Numbered from the stretch's first letter, positions 28,570 to 40,420 are shown. The stretch: DNA of 64,000 nucleotides from Campylorhamphus procurvoides (GCA_013396655.1 WBMV01003298.1:2786312-2850311); one strand, 5' to 3'. The notes: a model not told the origin generated them from the letters alone. Made by a program: numbers and translations.

Positions 28570-30284
28570 AGTCAGCATAAACACTGTATCACATCCTCTG
28601 GATAATTTGGATAACAAAACATTTTAATATGTTGGGTTTGGGGTCTTTCAGGGGTCCTTTTTGAGTCTTGTGAGCTTTGCTCTAACACCAGTACTTGTTC
28701 CACCCTCCATGTAGTAACAACATGAAGTGATAACACAGGAAGGGCAGAGAGGTCTAGCTAGCAGGTCCTTCTGTCCCAGAAGCTCCTGGCCTCACCAGCT
28801 TTGCATGACTTCTCACTTTCTCCATATGTGAATGTGGTTGAGGTTTGAAGGCTGTGATAACACACCTGGCAGCGGGTGGTACCTGTGCTTAGTGTAATCC
28901 TGTGTGTGGGTGTTGGTGGCTGTGTGCTATAGGGGTATCAGATAAAGGTGTCTTTGTCTAGGATATCTGAAAAGTAAACCATCCTCAGGAGGAAACAGGG
29001 AGGAGTTCCAGATGAGAAGTGCTGAGATAAATAATCTGTGAATGAATAAAGCTTAAAGCTACTCAAGAATCTACTGACTGTCATCAGGGCATATTAACTG
29101 GTTGAAACTCCATCTTTTTGGAGAGAAAATCCAGTTTGAAGTGTTTTTTGCTTCCATCAGGAGAAGTTTCTCAGGGCCAGGCTATCATGACTTGCAATAT
29201 ATGAGCAAGCCCTTAGTGATGTGGTCAAATGTAGAAAACAAAGGCTCAAAGTGCTGCCCGAAGTGACATTTATTCATTCATGCAAATAATTAGCTTCAGT
29301 AGAAGAGGCAGAATCACCCTCCAGTGGCAGCAGGTATGATGAGTCTTTAACGCAGTGAGCAAGCTCTCAGGCAGCAGAGGGAGAAGGGCGACAGGTTCTT
29401 GTGACTAAGTCACTCGGAGGAGTTCCACTGTTCCCCGAAGAGCTGACAGCCAAGGGCTTACATCTGAGTCAGGCGTCTGAGCCTGCGTTTAGTGTCCTAA
29501 GGTCTGGGCTGTGTACCACCACTGTGGGTGTTGTCACATTCCCGGGTTACTTTCTCCATGAAAATACTCAACTGATGGATACCAAGTTTAGAAATTGTGA
29601 CTGATGAATTGCTCACCCCTGGTACCTGTGCCTTTTGCCTGTGGCTTTGAGGAACAATTCACCTTTTCTTTGACTCCCACATCAGAAAACACAGATTTGA
29701 TCTGACGACACTGTTGTACTTTATCCTCAACTGGCACCTTGAGATCTGAGGTCTTACAAAAGCTCCTCTGTGTTCATGGTAAGCCCTTGCCTTACCCAGA
29801 TACCTGGTTTTAACAGCTCGTGCTGGCTGTCGGTGGCATTGGTGGAAAGGCAGTGACAGGTAAAGTGTCTTTTTACAAGGTATCATTGGGGGCAGCAATG
29901 TTAAGTGTCACTTCTTGAAAAACTGCAGATTTTCTTCCTCCTTGGCCTCTGTTTAGAGCATATGATGGCCTTGGTTTGAATGTAAAGTAGAATGTTCTGC
30001 TTCAGAAGAAGTTTTGTGCTATACAGGGGTGTGGGGCATGAAGGGGAAGTGCTGATCGTAATGAAGGAGATTCAAGGGTGAGATTGGATGTCTGTTCTTC
30101 GGCTGAGTGTGAGGTGAAGTTTAAACCAGGGGCACAGAGACTTGGCAGTGACTGTGCTTCCTCTGAGACAGAACCATTCCGCAATCAGTGGCTGATCTCG
30201 CAGCCTCCCTGTCTCTGGCTTTGCTCTGTGTCGGGAAAGCATCACAATCCCCACAGCCTGCCTTTCTCATTCACAAATACTCAC

Positions 30285-30650
30285 CCAGGACAGCACGGAT
30301 TGCACAGCAATACCTTTCGTGATTATGTTCCTTTTTTTTTTCTTTTTCTCCTTTCTAGAAAAGAGAGGGAGCAGGAAGGTGGCTGCAGAAACACAAAGGT
30401 TTTCCCCTATAAACCCCCGAAGGCTCCTGCCTGGACTGAGCCCCGCTCCGGTGACCACACCCAGCGAGGCGCTGCCCGCTCCGCACGGGGAGGAGGCAGG
30501 ATGCGGGGTGCAGGGTGCGGGATGAGGGATGCGGGGTGCAGGCAGGAGCCGGCGGCTCGCCCTCCTCCGTCACTCCGGAACTTTGTCCTGCCTGGCGTGA
30601 GGGTGGGGAGGGGGTACCTCGGTGCCTCGCCCCTGCCTCCCACCCTGTGA
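30285..30650 (-). other. Candidate first exon of the - strand gene
   Basis: On the - strand TCCTGG is followed by a consensus gtgagt donor at 30284-30279, just downstream of the CpG island. A transcript starting in the island and reading leftward could use it as exon 1. The right boundary (TSS) is a guess. The open frame across it ends in phase 0 and cannot continue into the known coding exon, so it would be a 5' UTR. Confidence 0.3.
30499..30542 (+). repeat. GGATGCGGGGTGC-type short tandem repeat
   Basis: Degenerate repeats of ggatgcggggtgcaggg and gggatgagggatgcgg, with several runs of three or more G on the + strand. It lies within the CpG island and is a candidate G-quadruplex-forming and length-variable element. 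Confidence 0.7.
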
Positions 30651-30659
30651 TGCGAGGCG

Positions 30660-30804
30660 CAGGCATGCTCAGTAGCCGGTGCCTACCCCTCCTATCGCAG
30701 CAACAGTGCCTACAACAGTAGGAGAGCGCTGGCAGCAGGCGCGGAGCAGGAAAGCCATCTTTGCTGGAGAGGGAGGCAGCAGAGCCCGCTCGGCCCCTCG
30801 CCAT
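30660..30804 (+). other. Probable first exon of a + strand transcript
   Basis: A GC-rich leader ends at CTCGCCAT with a consensus gtgagt donor. The ATG at the boundary would use the intron's first base, so it exists only in unspliced RNA, where it is followed at once by TGA. In the spliced model with exon 31282-31384 there is no start codon here. The TSS is approximate. It marks either a 5' UTR or a non-coding RNA. Confidence 0.5.
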
Positions 30805-31281
30805 GTGAGTACCGGGGGCCGCACCTGCCCCGGGGCTCGGGGGGCTCGGGGCACCCTGCCGATCGCACAGCCCGCGGTGCGGGGCCGGGTGTGCGGGAGG
30901 GATGGGCGCGGGGTGCGGGAAGGGAAGGGCTGGCAGGGCGGGGGTCCAGCCTGGATGCTGCCGCTGCCGCCCGGCCGGCGCTCCGAGGGCTCGCACTGAT
31001 GCCCGTCCCTGCCAGGCGGCGGCTCTAGCTCGGGTTAACACCCAAAAGGAAACGCTGGGCCAGGATCCTCAACAGGTTCGAGTCAGGCTTATTCAATAGC
31101 GTGAGTCACTCGGCACTGCCGCTCCACGGCAAACGGGTCCTGTTTGGTTCGCTGTTCAATGCAATGTTCTCTCTCGAATGCTGTCTGATCCGTTCAGCCT
31201 CGCCATCTCCAGTACCAGTGGCTTCCTGTCAGCAGTGCCTGATAGTAATCTGTTCCTTCTTGTTTGCATCTCTCCAAATAG

Positions 31282-31384
31282 CTCTTCCAAGTCTTTACAT
31301 TTAGCATTGATGAAAGCATTAACGTTCTGTAGTAGGCAGTGATGAGACACCCAAAGTCAATTCTGAAACCAGAAGTGTGCTGAG
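31282..31384 (+). other. Probable second, non-coding exon of the + transcript
   Basis: It has one of the strongest acceptors in the window (a pyrimidine tract ending catctctccaaatag) and a perfect CTGAG/gtaagt donor. The 103-nt exon has stops in every frame when joined to exon 1. Two short upstream-ORF-like starts (ATGAAAGC and ATGAGACA) end within the exon. I could not identify the next exon. Confidence 0.5.
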
Positions 31385-32479
31385 GTAAGTTGGCGTGGAT
31401 CAGACCCCTCTTCATTCACAAAAGGATTCAGGCAGCTAAATGCATCATTTTACTATTGTCTCAGTTCATTCCCAGTGACTCTTAAAGGACAGCCAGAGAA
31501 GATGTCTAAAACAAACAGTCTTTTGTGCTGGTATTGGGTGATCTTCAAAGAACTGGAGCTTGGTTGATGCAGAGATGATGATGAGTGCGAACAATCATGT
31601 CAGTCTGTGATTAAATTACTTTTAAATATTTCCAGTGACCAACTGTTTTTCATGAAGCATTTTCAAAATAAAGTCCACAATCATATATTCTGAAATGTTG
31701 GCTTTTTTCTTTAATGCTATTTCCTGTATTTTGTCCATCATGTCTGAAATATTCCTAAAGCAAGGAACTCCTTGGAAGTCAAAAAATTGCTATCTTATAC
31801 AAGGCTCCTTATGTAAACACTGAAGTCTGTCTGATAAAACCCAGTTCATTGTAAGCACATGTTACCTAGCTGTGTTTATATTGAGCCAGATGATGACATC
31901 AAATACTTTTATTTGTATGTGAGCTGTTCTTCAGTGATTAATATAAGGGTTTGCTGCTGCAGTTTAATACAATCTAATCTGTTCTGACACTAAGCAATAA
32001 TTCAGGTAATGTTTAGCATAATGTGTATGTGTTTCAGCCTAGGTGTATATAGGCATTCCTGAGAGCATTTGTAAACAAAGCAGAAAGAACAATCCTAATA
32101 TAAGTCAATCATACTTCTTCTGTAGGGGATTTGCATCAGACTTCCAACAGAAGTTAGAGGAAAAAAGGAAAACAGTTTTTGTCTAATTTGGCAATATAGA
32201 CTTTCAGTTTGATAATCAAAAGAAAGCTGAGACAAATAAGCAGCGTCAATTGGCTTCTGTTTCATTGCCAGATATTGTAATGAAAACTTTCCTTTGAACA
32301 TCTGCATGAATATCATGTCCCAGTAGCTTCTGAGTTACTGATGAACACAGAGATAAGTGGGTATTAGCTACTGACTTGTAGAAGCAACAAGAGCTGTGGT
32401 TCACTGACTATACAAGCTAGACACTCGTGAGTACCAAACACTCTGCAGTGGTTACTTCTGCTGTTCCACCTGTGAGAGT
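31385..32479. other. AT-rich non-coding stretch (first part of the presumed + transcript intron)
   Basis: No coding signal or repeat was recognised. Confidence 0.6.
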
Positions 32480-33000
32480 ATCAGGCCCCTCATGTGCCTG
32501 TGTGCTGTGTCTTCAGCTGGTGTGAACTGCTGTTGATAAAGATCTCCCTCACTGGGTCAAATGCCAGGTCCATCTATCCCAGAGTGCTGTCCCTTAAAGC
32601 AGTTTGCAGGGAGTGCTCAGGGAAGAGGACACTGGGTATGCTGTGGTATTCCCAGAATGCTTTCCCAGTTTCCAACAATTTAAGGCTTAGGGAGTGTCTG
32701 GAGAGAGTTCTTTGTATTTTATGTGTCCCGGTGGGTTTTGTTCTTTCAGTGAGATGTCCAGTTGCTCGATTTGTAGTGTCCTGGGCAAGGAGCTCCACAG
32801 CTGGGCCACACAGGGTGTGAAAGCTGCTTCCTGTTGGTTTTGAGCTGGCAGGTTACAGGTTCCTTCTGGTCTTGGTCTTGTGCTGGGAACCAGAGAACAG
32901 TGTCCCTTTTTCACTGTGGGTGTTGTGATTCATGGATGTGTATCACCCCAGCAGACCTGCTGAGTTATGTCAAGTGGGAATGTGTCCCCGTGGAGTGAAT
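32480..33000 (+). mobile_element. Old degraded amniote interspersed repeat
   Basis: The segments gtccatctatcccagag, ttaaggcttaggga, ggagctccacagctgg and gtgtgaaagctgcttcctgt appear in the same order as in an abundant non-LTR-derived repeat of reptiles, which typically contains GTCCATCTAGCCCAGTATC and later GAGTTCCACAGG. The copy is strongly diverged and edges are approximate. The family assignment is from memory of the consensus and not checked. Confidence 0.45.
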
Positions 33001-36000
33001 ACAATCCAGGGCAGGTGAGATACACTTGGGTTACAGGAAACTTTCACCTTTGTGCAGGTGCAGGAGAGGAAGCTGTGACATCAAAAGGTTGAATGACAGG
33101 AGAAGGATATAAAAGGGATTTAAAGCAAGAACAGAGAAAGGTTTCCCCTTGCCAGTGCGGCAGGGAAAATTGTTCCAGGTGTGAGGAAGAGCACACAAAC
33201 TTATTTGGAGGAGATGTGAAGAACAGTGAGGGAGACAGGAACAAAATGGTACTCAAAGTTGAGGTGCTTTTAGGCTTTGTTCCTCACTGGAGAACAGACC
33301 AACAGTAGCAGGGGAAGTATATGGTTTTGTTTCTTTTACACTGGTCACAACTCAATAGGTAATTATATACAATAGGAGCTCACAGCATCTTGGCATCTGT
33401 TGTTTACAGACAGGTCAGTGACCAGACAGCAGGGTGCCTTTGGTGACATTAATCCAATTCAAATGTGCTCTATCTCAGGGTACAACTTTTGTGAGACAAG
33501 CAGCAAAGCAGAGCACCTGGCTCTCCCTGGGGCAAAGTTGTCTCTCATTCCTCGGGTAGCAGTTAGAGCTTCCTAAAATAAATCCTTCTGCCTGTTTTAA
33601 AGCAGCAAGGGGTACATCCTGGAGGGGATGGAGGGGATTAAGATGGTTCCAGCAATAGTAATGAGTCTGTTCTGCTTGAATGTCTCTTCAGTTTCTCTGA
33701 GAAGGATGTCGTGGCTACGATCTCCTGCTGTTGGTAGAGCAGTACTTAGCCCTGCTTTTGTGGGCATAATCTTATAAAACTTGTCCAAATCTCCCTACCC
33801 TTCTCTTGTACTGAGCAGCAGAGACAAACCAATTCCATGCAGTACTCTACGCAGTCCTGGTCCACTGCTTTTAGGGAGTTTAGTGGCTTACAAAAGTGCA
33901 TGCAGCTAGTGCATGTCCTAGGGAAGTCTAACAAGCATGAAATGGAGGGATACGTTTTCCAAGTTGTGCAGCTGTTCCATGCTGTAGGTCTCTGTGTTCC
34001 CTTAGAGATATGTTTCACAAGAGCTCTGTAAATCCATGGTGGCAGGAAGATTTGAGTCCACTGGAGCTCTCAGGGTTTTACACCTGTGGGCAGCTCCTCA
34101 GAGCCAGCTGAGCTAAGTTCAGTACTGACATGTGCTGACATTGTCCCTCCTCCCTACAGTCAGCCAGAGGGGGACTGATGGTTTCAGTCTTGCAGTATTG
34201 GTTCACACAACCATAGCTATGAAGGAGTGGGTTGTTCTTCTCAGTTAAGGGACATAATGAAGCTTGTAGTGAAAATATTCAGGGTGTGCTCCATGGAGCA
34301 GGGCTGTGTACGTGAGAAGAGGATGTTGAGAAGCAGAAGGCACCCCGTTTTCAGCTTGGTTTTGTTCTGACTCTTGTTTGCTGGTTCTAAGGCTCAGAGC
34401 TCCTGAGGTAAGAGCCTTGAAGTAAGGGCACTGGGAATAGGAGCTGCTTTTAATCTGCTGCTTGGAGACATCACCAGAGGGGTGTATGTGTTTTGTTCAT
34501 TGTTCCCTTCCCTCAGCTTGCTCTCGTGTGGCCTCATACAGACACAGATCATCTTCATGTATTGCTTTAGAAATAAATGCTTCCACTCCCATGAAGTGTT
34601 ATTCCTCAACCTGCTCAGTTTGAAATAAGGGTGGCCCAAGTAGGTAATGGATCTTTTGGATACTTGGGTGATGAGTGTTTGAAAATGTAAAGATCAAACT
34701 GAATGGTGTCTTGAGGACCTCAGTGAAGAAAGTAATCTCAGAATGGGAGCAACTGGGAATTATATGTGACAAGTGCAGACAAAGTGAACGTGTGATAGTG
34801 AACATTCTTCAAAATAGATTAATGTGAGGTAGATGAAACCCAAATATATTTAATTTGGTGGTCCCTTTCCTTATGATTTAGTGCTCATTTGTTCTGCTAT
34901 GCACCCACCATAACTTGTTCCTGCAGACTTCCAGGCATTTTACACAGACAGTTCCAGCTGTGGAGGACACTTAAAGTGGCTGCACCAGAAGCTGAATTGG
35001 TTTGCCAGAGGGACATTTCCCCTCTTTGGGTGCTATTTACATAATTAATGTCTTCCTGAAAAATCATTAGGCTGTAGAGCACCAGGCAGGTCCATGTTTG
35101 TGTGCACAGGTGTGTATGGAATGTTCCCAGGGTGCTCAGGAAGGGATGGCTCTTCTGCCACCTTTTGTAGGATGCAGAACATGTGGAAGGTGCTCACTGG
35201 CAGCTTTAGCCAAATGTTTATTTAGACTGCCCTGGAAGGGGCAGGACAGACTGTCCCAAATAAGTTCAAATTGACCGAACTGTTCATTTTATGTGATTAC
35301 AACTCAGAATGTTCTCTGTCCTACGTCATCAGTGCTCTCTGCTGTCATTACCCATATCCATTACCTGCAATTAACCAGGCTGGGGCTTTTTAATGATGCA
35401 GTTCCCTTCTTCCTGTTTTTTTTTTTTTGTTTGAGCCCTCTAAACTCTTTTCCATTATTCACCAAAGAACCATCAAATGATTGCAAGGGTTTTTTTGTTG
35501 TTTTTTTTTAACTGCTCAGTTATGGCAACCTTATGTTTTTTCAGTGTAAAACAGTAAGTAACTCATTGAAATAGAGCTGTCTGTACATTTGCAAGTAGGT
35601 GTTTTGTCAGCTGCAATTATATTGTAGCTGCTGTACTGGGTGAAATAGTTAGAACAGAAGTTCCTGACCAAATTATCTGAATTATGTGATCCAGTTCCTT
35701 GATCTTTTCAGGTGAAAAATGTAAAGAGAAAAGTAAAAGCATTTGTATTTCAGAAAAAATGAGAGAAAAATTTAATTAATCAGGGGTTTTAACTTACACC
35801 TGGACTCAGTATCACTGGGCCAAAAGAGAACTCTTCTAGAAAATATTCTTCCGTGATTACTCTTCAGAAGATAAAACCCACGGCATTTCAGGAATTGTGG
35901 GCGGTTTTTTGTTTGTTTTGTTTTTTCCAAGTGCATTCTCGTTTTTTGCAGTGCCCTCCCAGTGTAAACCAGCCCAGGTACTGGAATGGTTTGCAGTGTG

Positions 36001-36589
36001 TGATCACTGCATATTTGGAAGCCCCAGAGAGCTGACAGTGTTGCTGAGGAGTCAGTGGTGTGAACATCACTGGACGTTTTAGCATTAGGAAACATGTCCA
36101 TACCAGGCAGAATTGAAAGTAGCTGGAGACAGAAACAGAAATCTGGGTGGTAGGACACACCAGAGGCTGTGATGTGTCCTGCTTGGTCCAATGGAGTCCT
36201 TATGCTGGAACTTAAGTAGGTAACTCCATAGAGTTTCCAAAACTCCTTACGTGATCTGGAAAAGAGTTGAAGAGAGGAGATACACAATGATAAGTGTTGT
36301 ACTAGACTGTTCTTAGTCCCTGATACTGGATAGGTGCTGATTGTCTTTTAAGATGCTTACACAAGATCCACATGGGAATTTATATATTGAACTTTAAAAA
36401 TTTTAATTGGAAATTGGAATTTTAAATGGGAACAGTATTAAAATGCAGCTATTATAGTAATTTTTTTAAAATGTTGTATTCTGGATACAGGAAAATGTGT
36501 TATTTTACAAAGTTATCAAAATATTTCTTTGCATCCTATGAAATGAAGTTGCGAAATTTGGGTTGAAATAAGTTCTTGAAGTTTCAGGA
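33001..36589. other. Non-coding stretch, no gene recognised
   Basis: Contains purine-rich sequence near 33.06-33.25 kb, poly-T tracts near 35.42 and 35.49 kb, and a 171-codon chance-type open frame on - at 35772-36287. No splice-supported coding sequence was seen. Confidence 0.65.
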
Positions 36590-36745
36590 GAAATATTTTG
36601 CACACTGTTTTGGGATATACCAAAAACTGTGACTGGACGGTGTCCTAAGCAAGTTCAGCTAATGGGCTCTGCTTTGAACAGATGGTTGCACTAAGATGAT
36701 CTCCAGAGGTTGCTTCCAACCTCAGTGTTTCTCTGATTCTGTTTG
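36590..36745 (+). mobile_element. CR1 LINE, 3'-end fragment
   Basis: The order agatgatctccagaggt, then gcttccaacctcag, then ctctgattctg matches the conserved 3' end of avian CR1 elements (canonical GATGATCTCCAGAGGTCCC, TTCCAACC, GATTCTGTGA). It is 5'-truncated, as usual for CR1, and diverged. Only the 3' untranslated end is present; no reverse transcriptase remains. Confidence 0.8.
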
Positions 36746-39700
36746 AAAAGGTCAGTTCAAATTGAATATGTTCAAGTTAATTAAACTAACATTTGGCTGT
36801 TTCCCAAACATTCAAGATCTTGATGTTTCATCCATGGCAACTTGGTAAGCACTTGGATTTTCAACCTGTTGGCAGTGGATGCCACAAAAATACCTCTGAT
36901 AAAAGGGAAAAACACATGGTATTCAGGAAGGGAGGAAATGTGGGAACTTAAAAAAATGCAGATCACTGGAATACATTATTAAATTTGACTTGAATGCAAA
37001 AGTTCATGTTCCTCCCACAGAGAACAAAACCCAGGTTCCCTGCAAGTCAGTTTTGCCATCTTTCATCTTCCATGCAATCTCCTCCAGCTTGGTGTCAGCT
37101 CCCACCTCCCCACACCATGTCTCACAGGAGCTTGGTAGCTTGGAAAAGGTTATTGTTGTGTTCCCCTGTAAATGCTGCCTCAGAAGCGAAGAATAATCAT
37201 TTTAATGAAACCGGACATGCTTATATCAAGTTAAGGTGTTCAGGTCCATAACAGAGGAGGGAATCTCACTGTCACATGCAGCATACAATAAGAATGGCTC
37301 AGAGCAGGCGAGGTTAGCAAGGAGAGGTGTGCTGGCCCAGGCAGGAGCTGTGACCCACTCTGCAGTGCTGTGGCTTTTGCAGCTGAGTTTGGAACGTCTG
37401 GAAATGGTGGGTTTAATCCCTTGTTTATGACTGTTGGATCAGCACAAGGGGCTGTGTTGTTTTGGGGTGTGTCTGTCAAGGTGGATCCCGGGCTGTGGAG
37501 CTGTAGAGGAGCTCACTCAGCAGAGTAGGCTCCTTGTATCTGCTCTGGTAACAGGGTCCTCTTGTTTCTGGGCTGTCAGAAATAGGATGGATCCTTACCT
37601 CAGCATCTTCCCTGCCCCTCCAGATCTCCCTTTCATACTAGATTTTGTGTATCTCTGGAGAAGAGGTGTGGAGTGAATTTTCCCAATGAGCCATGCAAAC
37701 TCTGGTTCTTGCTGGAACCAATCTCTGAACCTTCAAAATGAGTGAATCACCCAAAGCACTCAGTCTGCTGAAACATGGTTGCTTAGGTAAGAGCAAGTGT
37801 GCATCCGTGAAGGAAGGGACTTGGGAATTGGCTCCCTGGGCTTCTCAGCATCTCCTGTGCACACACAGAAAGGCACTTGCTCTGGGATGTGGGGGTATTG
37901 TAATACACTCACTGCCTTCTTAGACACTGACGTCCTGGATCATGCAATATGTCGGTGTTTTAGAAATATAAGGATCCTGATAAAGCTTTCCTAGAAACTA
38001 TGAAAATCAGTAATTATCCCTAGACCCACTTGTTATCTACTTCAGGAGGTTAATGGGTAGAAATTGCATTTGTTCATTTGAATTCACATACAAAAATAGC
38101 TCCTCTTTATCATGCCAGTGACTGTGGCCCTACGCAGGGCCTTAATTACAGCATGCTGCAATAAGGCAAAGGGCACCGCTGCTGCAAAGCATGAACCTGA
38201 TCTGCTGCTACCCACCAGCTGTTGGCACTGACTGTCACATGGGTTAGTGGTCTGTACATTATTTTGGAGTTTAGAGGGGAATTCTAAGCCTGAACATTTA
38301 TTACTGCTCTCAGAGATCCTGAACAACATTGGAAAAAAGAGACAAAACTCTCTCCTCCCCTCCCTCTGTCCCTCCCTCCCTCCCTGTTCCTCACTATTTT
38401 AGATTGATCTGTGGGAAAGCTCCTGAGCTTCAGCTGGGTTTGCAGAGGCTCTCACAGAGAATGGCTCCCCTTCTTTCCTCCATGTGTCTCCAGTAGTATC
38501 CATTTCCAGTGCGTGCACAGAGAGAACACCTGTACCCAGCACCTGTCACCCATGGTGGCAGTTCAGATGGGGAAAGGGGAAGGGAAGCAAAGGAACCAAG
38601 AGATTTAATCAAGAGTGCACTGAGTGACAAAACAGCCCTTCCAGAAGGCTTTGGGTATTGGGTTGTTTCCTAAACTTCAAAAGCTGACTGAGGTTTGATG
38701 ATGACTTATAGCCCATCAGCTTACCCAGGAATTCAAGGCAGAGTTCTCTGAGCTGGTGTCAGTGCTGTGGTTGAAAGACTTTCTGCTGATCTGGGGAGAG
38801 CCTGGCTTGAGAGTGGGTACTGCCAGGATGAATCAGCAGATATCTTCTTGGAAGCAATCAACAGTCTGGATATCCCAAGTGTTTAGCAGAGATCCCCACC
38901 AGGCTATAAAAGTCTGTTTGTGAAATGTTTGACTTCTTCTTTCCAGCAGGGAGCTGTGCAGTCATTCCCTGACAGCTGAGATATTGTCTCCCACACATAC
39001 ATGAAGATCACACTGTGACATTTTTCAGCAACTTTGTTTACTAGATGATGTAAATACAAAAATATTCCAAGTCACTTAACACCTTGATGCTTTTTTCTTT
39101 GCATTGAACATTTTAGGAAGACTGGAAGAAGGCAATGGAAAGGCAGAATAAGCCCCATGTGTCTTAGCATGTTGACAGTGACCACATTTTTCATGTCAGT
39201 CTCAATTGCTTCACCAGCATGAAGCAAAAAGTCTCTTATATTTCATCTTTAGAACTGATGGGAGGCTTCAGCAGCAATATTAAAGCAAAGACCTTTCCAT
39301 CAGCATGTTCATTGCCCTTGTAGTGACAATCAGTTCTGTGCAGTTGACTCTAGGGGAGAATGAGCAGATTTGATTAAGTTCTGTGCAGACACTGAGATGT
39401 TTCAGCAGGAGAATGATCTCCTAACAGAAATCACAGCTGACAGGTGCTTTTCTTGGTTAACCCCCACCTGGCAATGACAGTTATGGACCATGCAAAGTGG
39501 GATTTTTCTTGTTGCTGACTCCCAGGTAGCTGTTTGCTGAAAATCTCCTTCACCACCACAGTTTTAGAAATAAAGACTGTGTTCATTCCTGAGCTGCCTC
39601 TCCCAGCTCTTCCTATTTCATGTGCAGTCTGGATGGTGAAACTTGTCATGCAGAAAGAAGGTGCTTCAACAAAAACATAACAATTACAGTGTCAAACACT

Positions 39701-40320
39701 ATATATTTGGGCAGAGGAAAGAACAAGTCAGATAGAGTGTGTGTGTAAGCATCAAGAGAGGTCTGCACCCTGGAGAAGGAGGCAGTGAACCCAGAGAGAA
39801 GAGCGGAGTTCTCAAAAATCCCCTTCTTTGTGTGTGCTGTCAGTGAACAAAAGGTAGCAAGATTTTTGAGTAACTTGCTGTGGTCTCAGAGGAGATCTGT
39901 AGTTCTTGTAGCAAGTGGAAGAACTCCAGAATCTGATGTTTGATTGCACTGGATGGTTGCTAGTACTGAAGTCATGTAGGAGATTAAGTGCTACCTAGCC
40001 AAGGGAGAAGGAGTGCTGGAGGTCTTGGTTGTTTAGGAAGGTAAATCCAAAATCCTCAGAGACAACATGGCTATGGACCGTGCGTCAGGCTCAGCTCAGA
40101 GCTGCATCGTTCTGTACAGGGTACTTTCACTTTGAGATGCTTCAGTAGCATTGCATAACTTGAAGGGAAACATTGAAAAAAGGTAGCAAAAATTAAATCA
40201 TAAAGTAACTCCCAATGAATTAAGCATTACTTACTCTATGGAATTAACCCAAAAAATCCCCAATTACTGTAAAACACTAAACATTCAACAAAACCTAACC
40301 AGTGAATTTTATTTTTTTAG
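36746..40320. other. Non-coding stretch, no gene recognised
   Basis: Includes a pyrimidine tract at 38348-38390. A short frame starting MSESPKALSLLKHGCL at 37738 ends at a gtaaga donor-like site, but no promoter or partner was found. Confidence 0.6.
38348..38390 (+). repeat. Pyrimidine-rich (CCCT)n-like tract
   Basis: A run of tctcctcccctccctctgtc followed by cctccctccctccc. The complementary strand is G-rich. Confidence 0.8.
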
Positions 40321-40420
40321 GTTTTTTGGTAGTTTGGTGGTGGTGCTTGTCTCTGGGCTTGTTCTAGCATTGCTTGTCTATTTACAGGAAAGGCAGCTGT
40401 TTCCATTGAACTGGACCAGG
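40321..40420 (+). other. Exon-like interval encoding a hydrophobic segment
   Basis: A strong acceptor (attttatttttttag) is followed by 100 nt open in one frame (FFGSLVVVLVSGLVLALLVY), with a transmembrane-like stretch, then a gtaggt donor. No other exon was identified. It could be coincidence. Confidence 0.15.

Larger units (their letters stand above)
25598..30284 (-). other. Presumed 5' intron(s) of the - strand gene
   Basis: No upstream coding exon in the right phase was found. One untranslated exon candidate lies at 27409-27478 (-). A + strand exon-like interval lies at 27812-27930. An open frame of 162 codons with a signal-peptide-like start lies at 28081-28569 (+). These are listed separately. 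The remainder holds nothing that I recognise. Confidence 0.45.
30400..31020. promoter_or_regulatory. CpG island, probable bidirectional promoter
   Basis: This is the only stretch in the window dense in G+C and CpG (for example gctccgcacgggg, gcggggccgggtgtgcggg). It has consensus splice donors pointing outward on both strands: gtgagt at 30805 on + and gtgagt ending at 30279 on -. This is the usual layout of a CpG-island promoter shared by two divergent transcripts. No TATA box is evident. Long open frames here (228 codons on -, 190 on +) are expected from G+C richness and are not counted as genes. Confidence 0.75.

Noticed and set aside
30078..30650. 190-codon open frame on + entering the CpG island, with an acceptor-like tract at 30330-30358
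   Set aside because: The frame is kept open by G+C richness, and the acceptor-like poly-pyrimidine has no partner exon. Low-complexity repeats make up part of the product.
30355..31041. 228-codon open frame on - across the CpG island
   Set aside because: Stop codons are rare in G+C-rich sequence, and the Pro/Ala/Arg-rich product has no domain. Overlapping frames on both strands are open in the same place.
31075..31085. tRNA B-box-like ggttcgagtca
   Set aside because: No A box, no acceptor stem and no pairing T-stem around it.
35772..36287. 171-codon open frame on -
   Set aside because: No splice sites, promoter or recognised domain; a frame of this length is not surprising in 64 kb.
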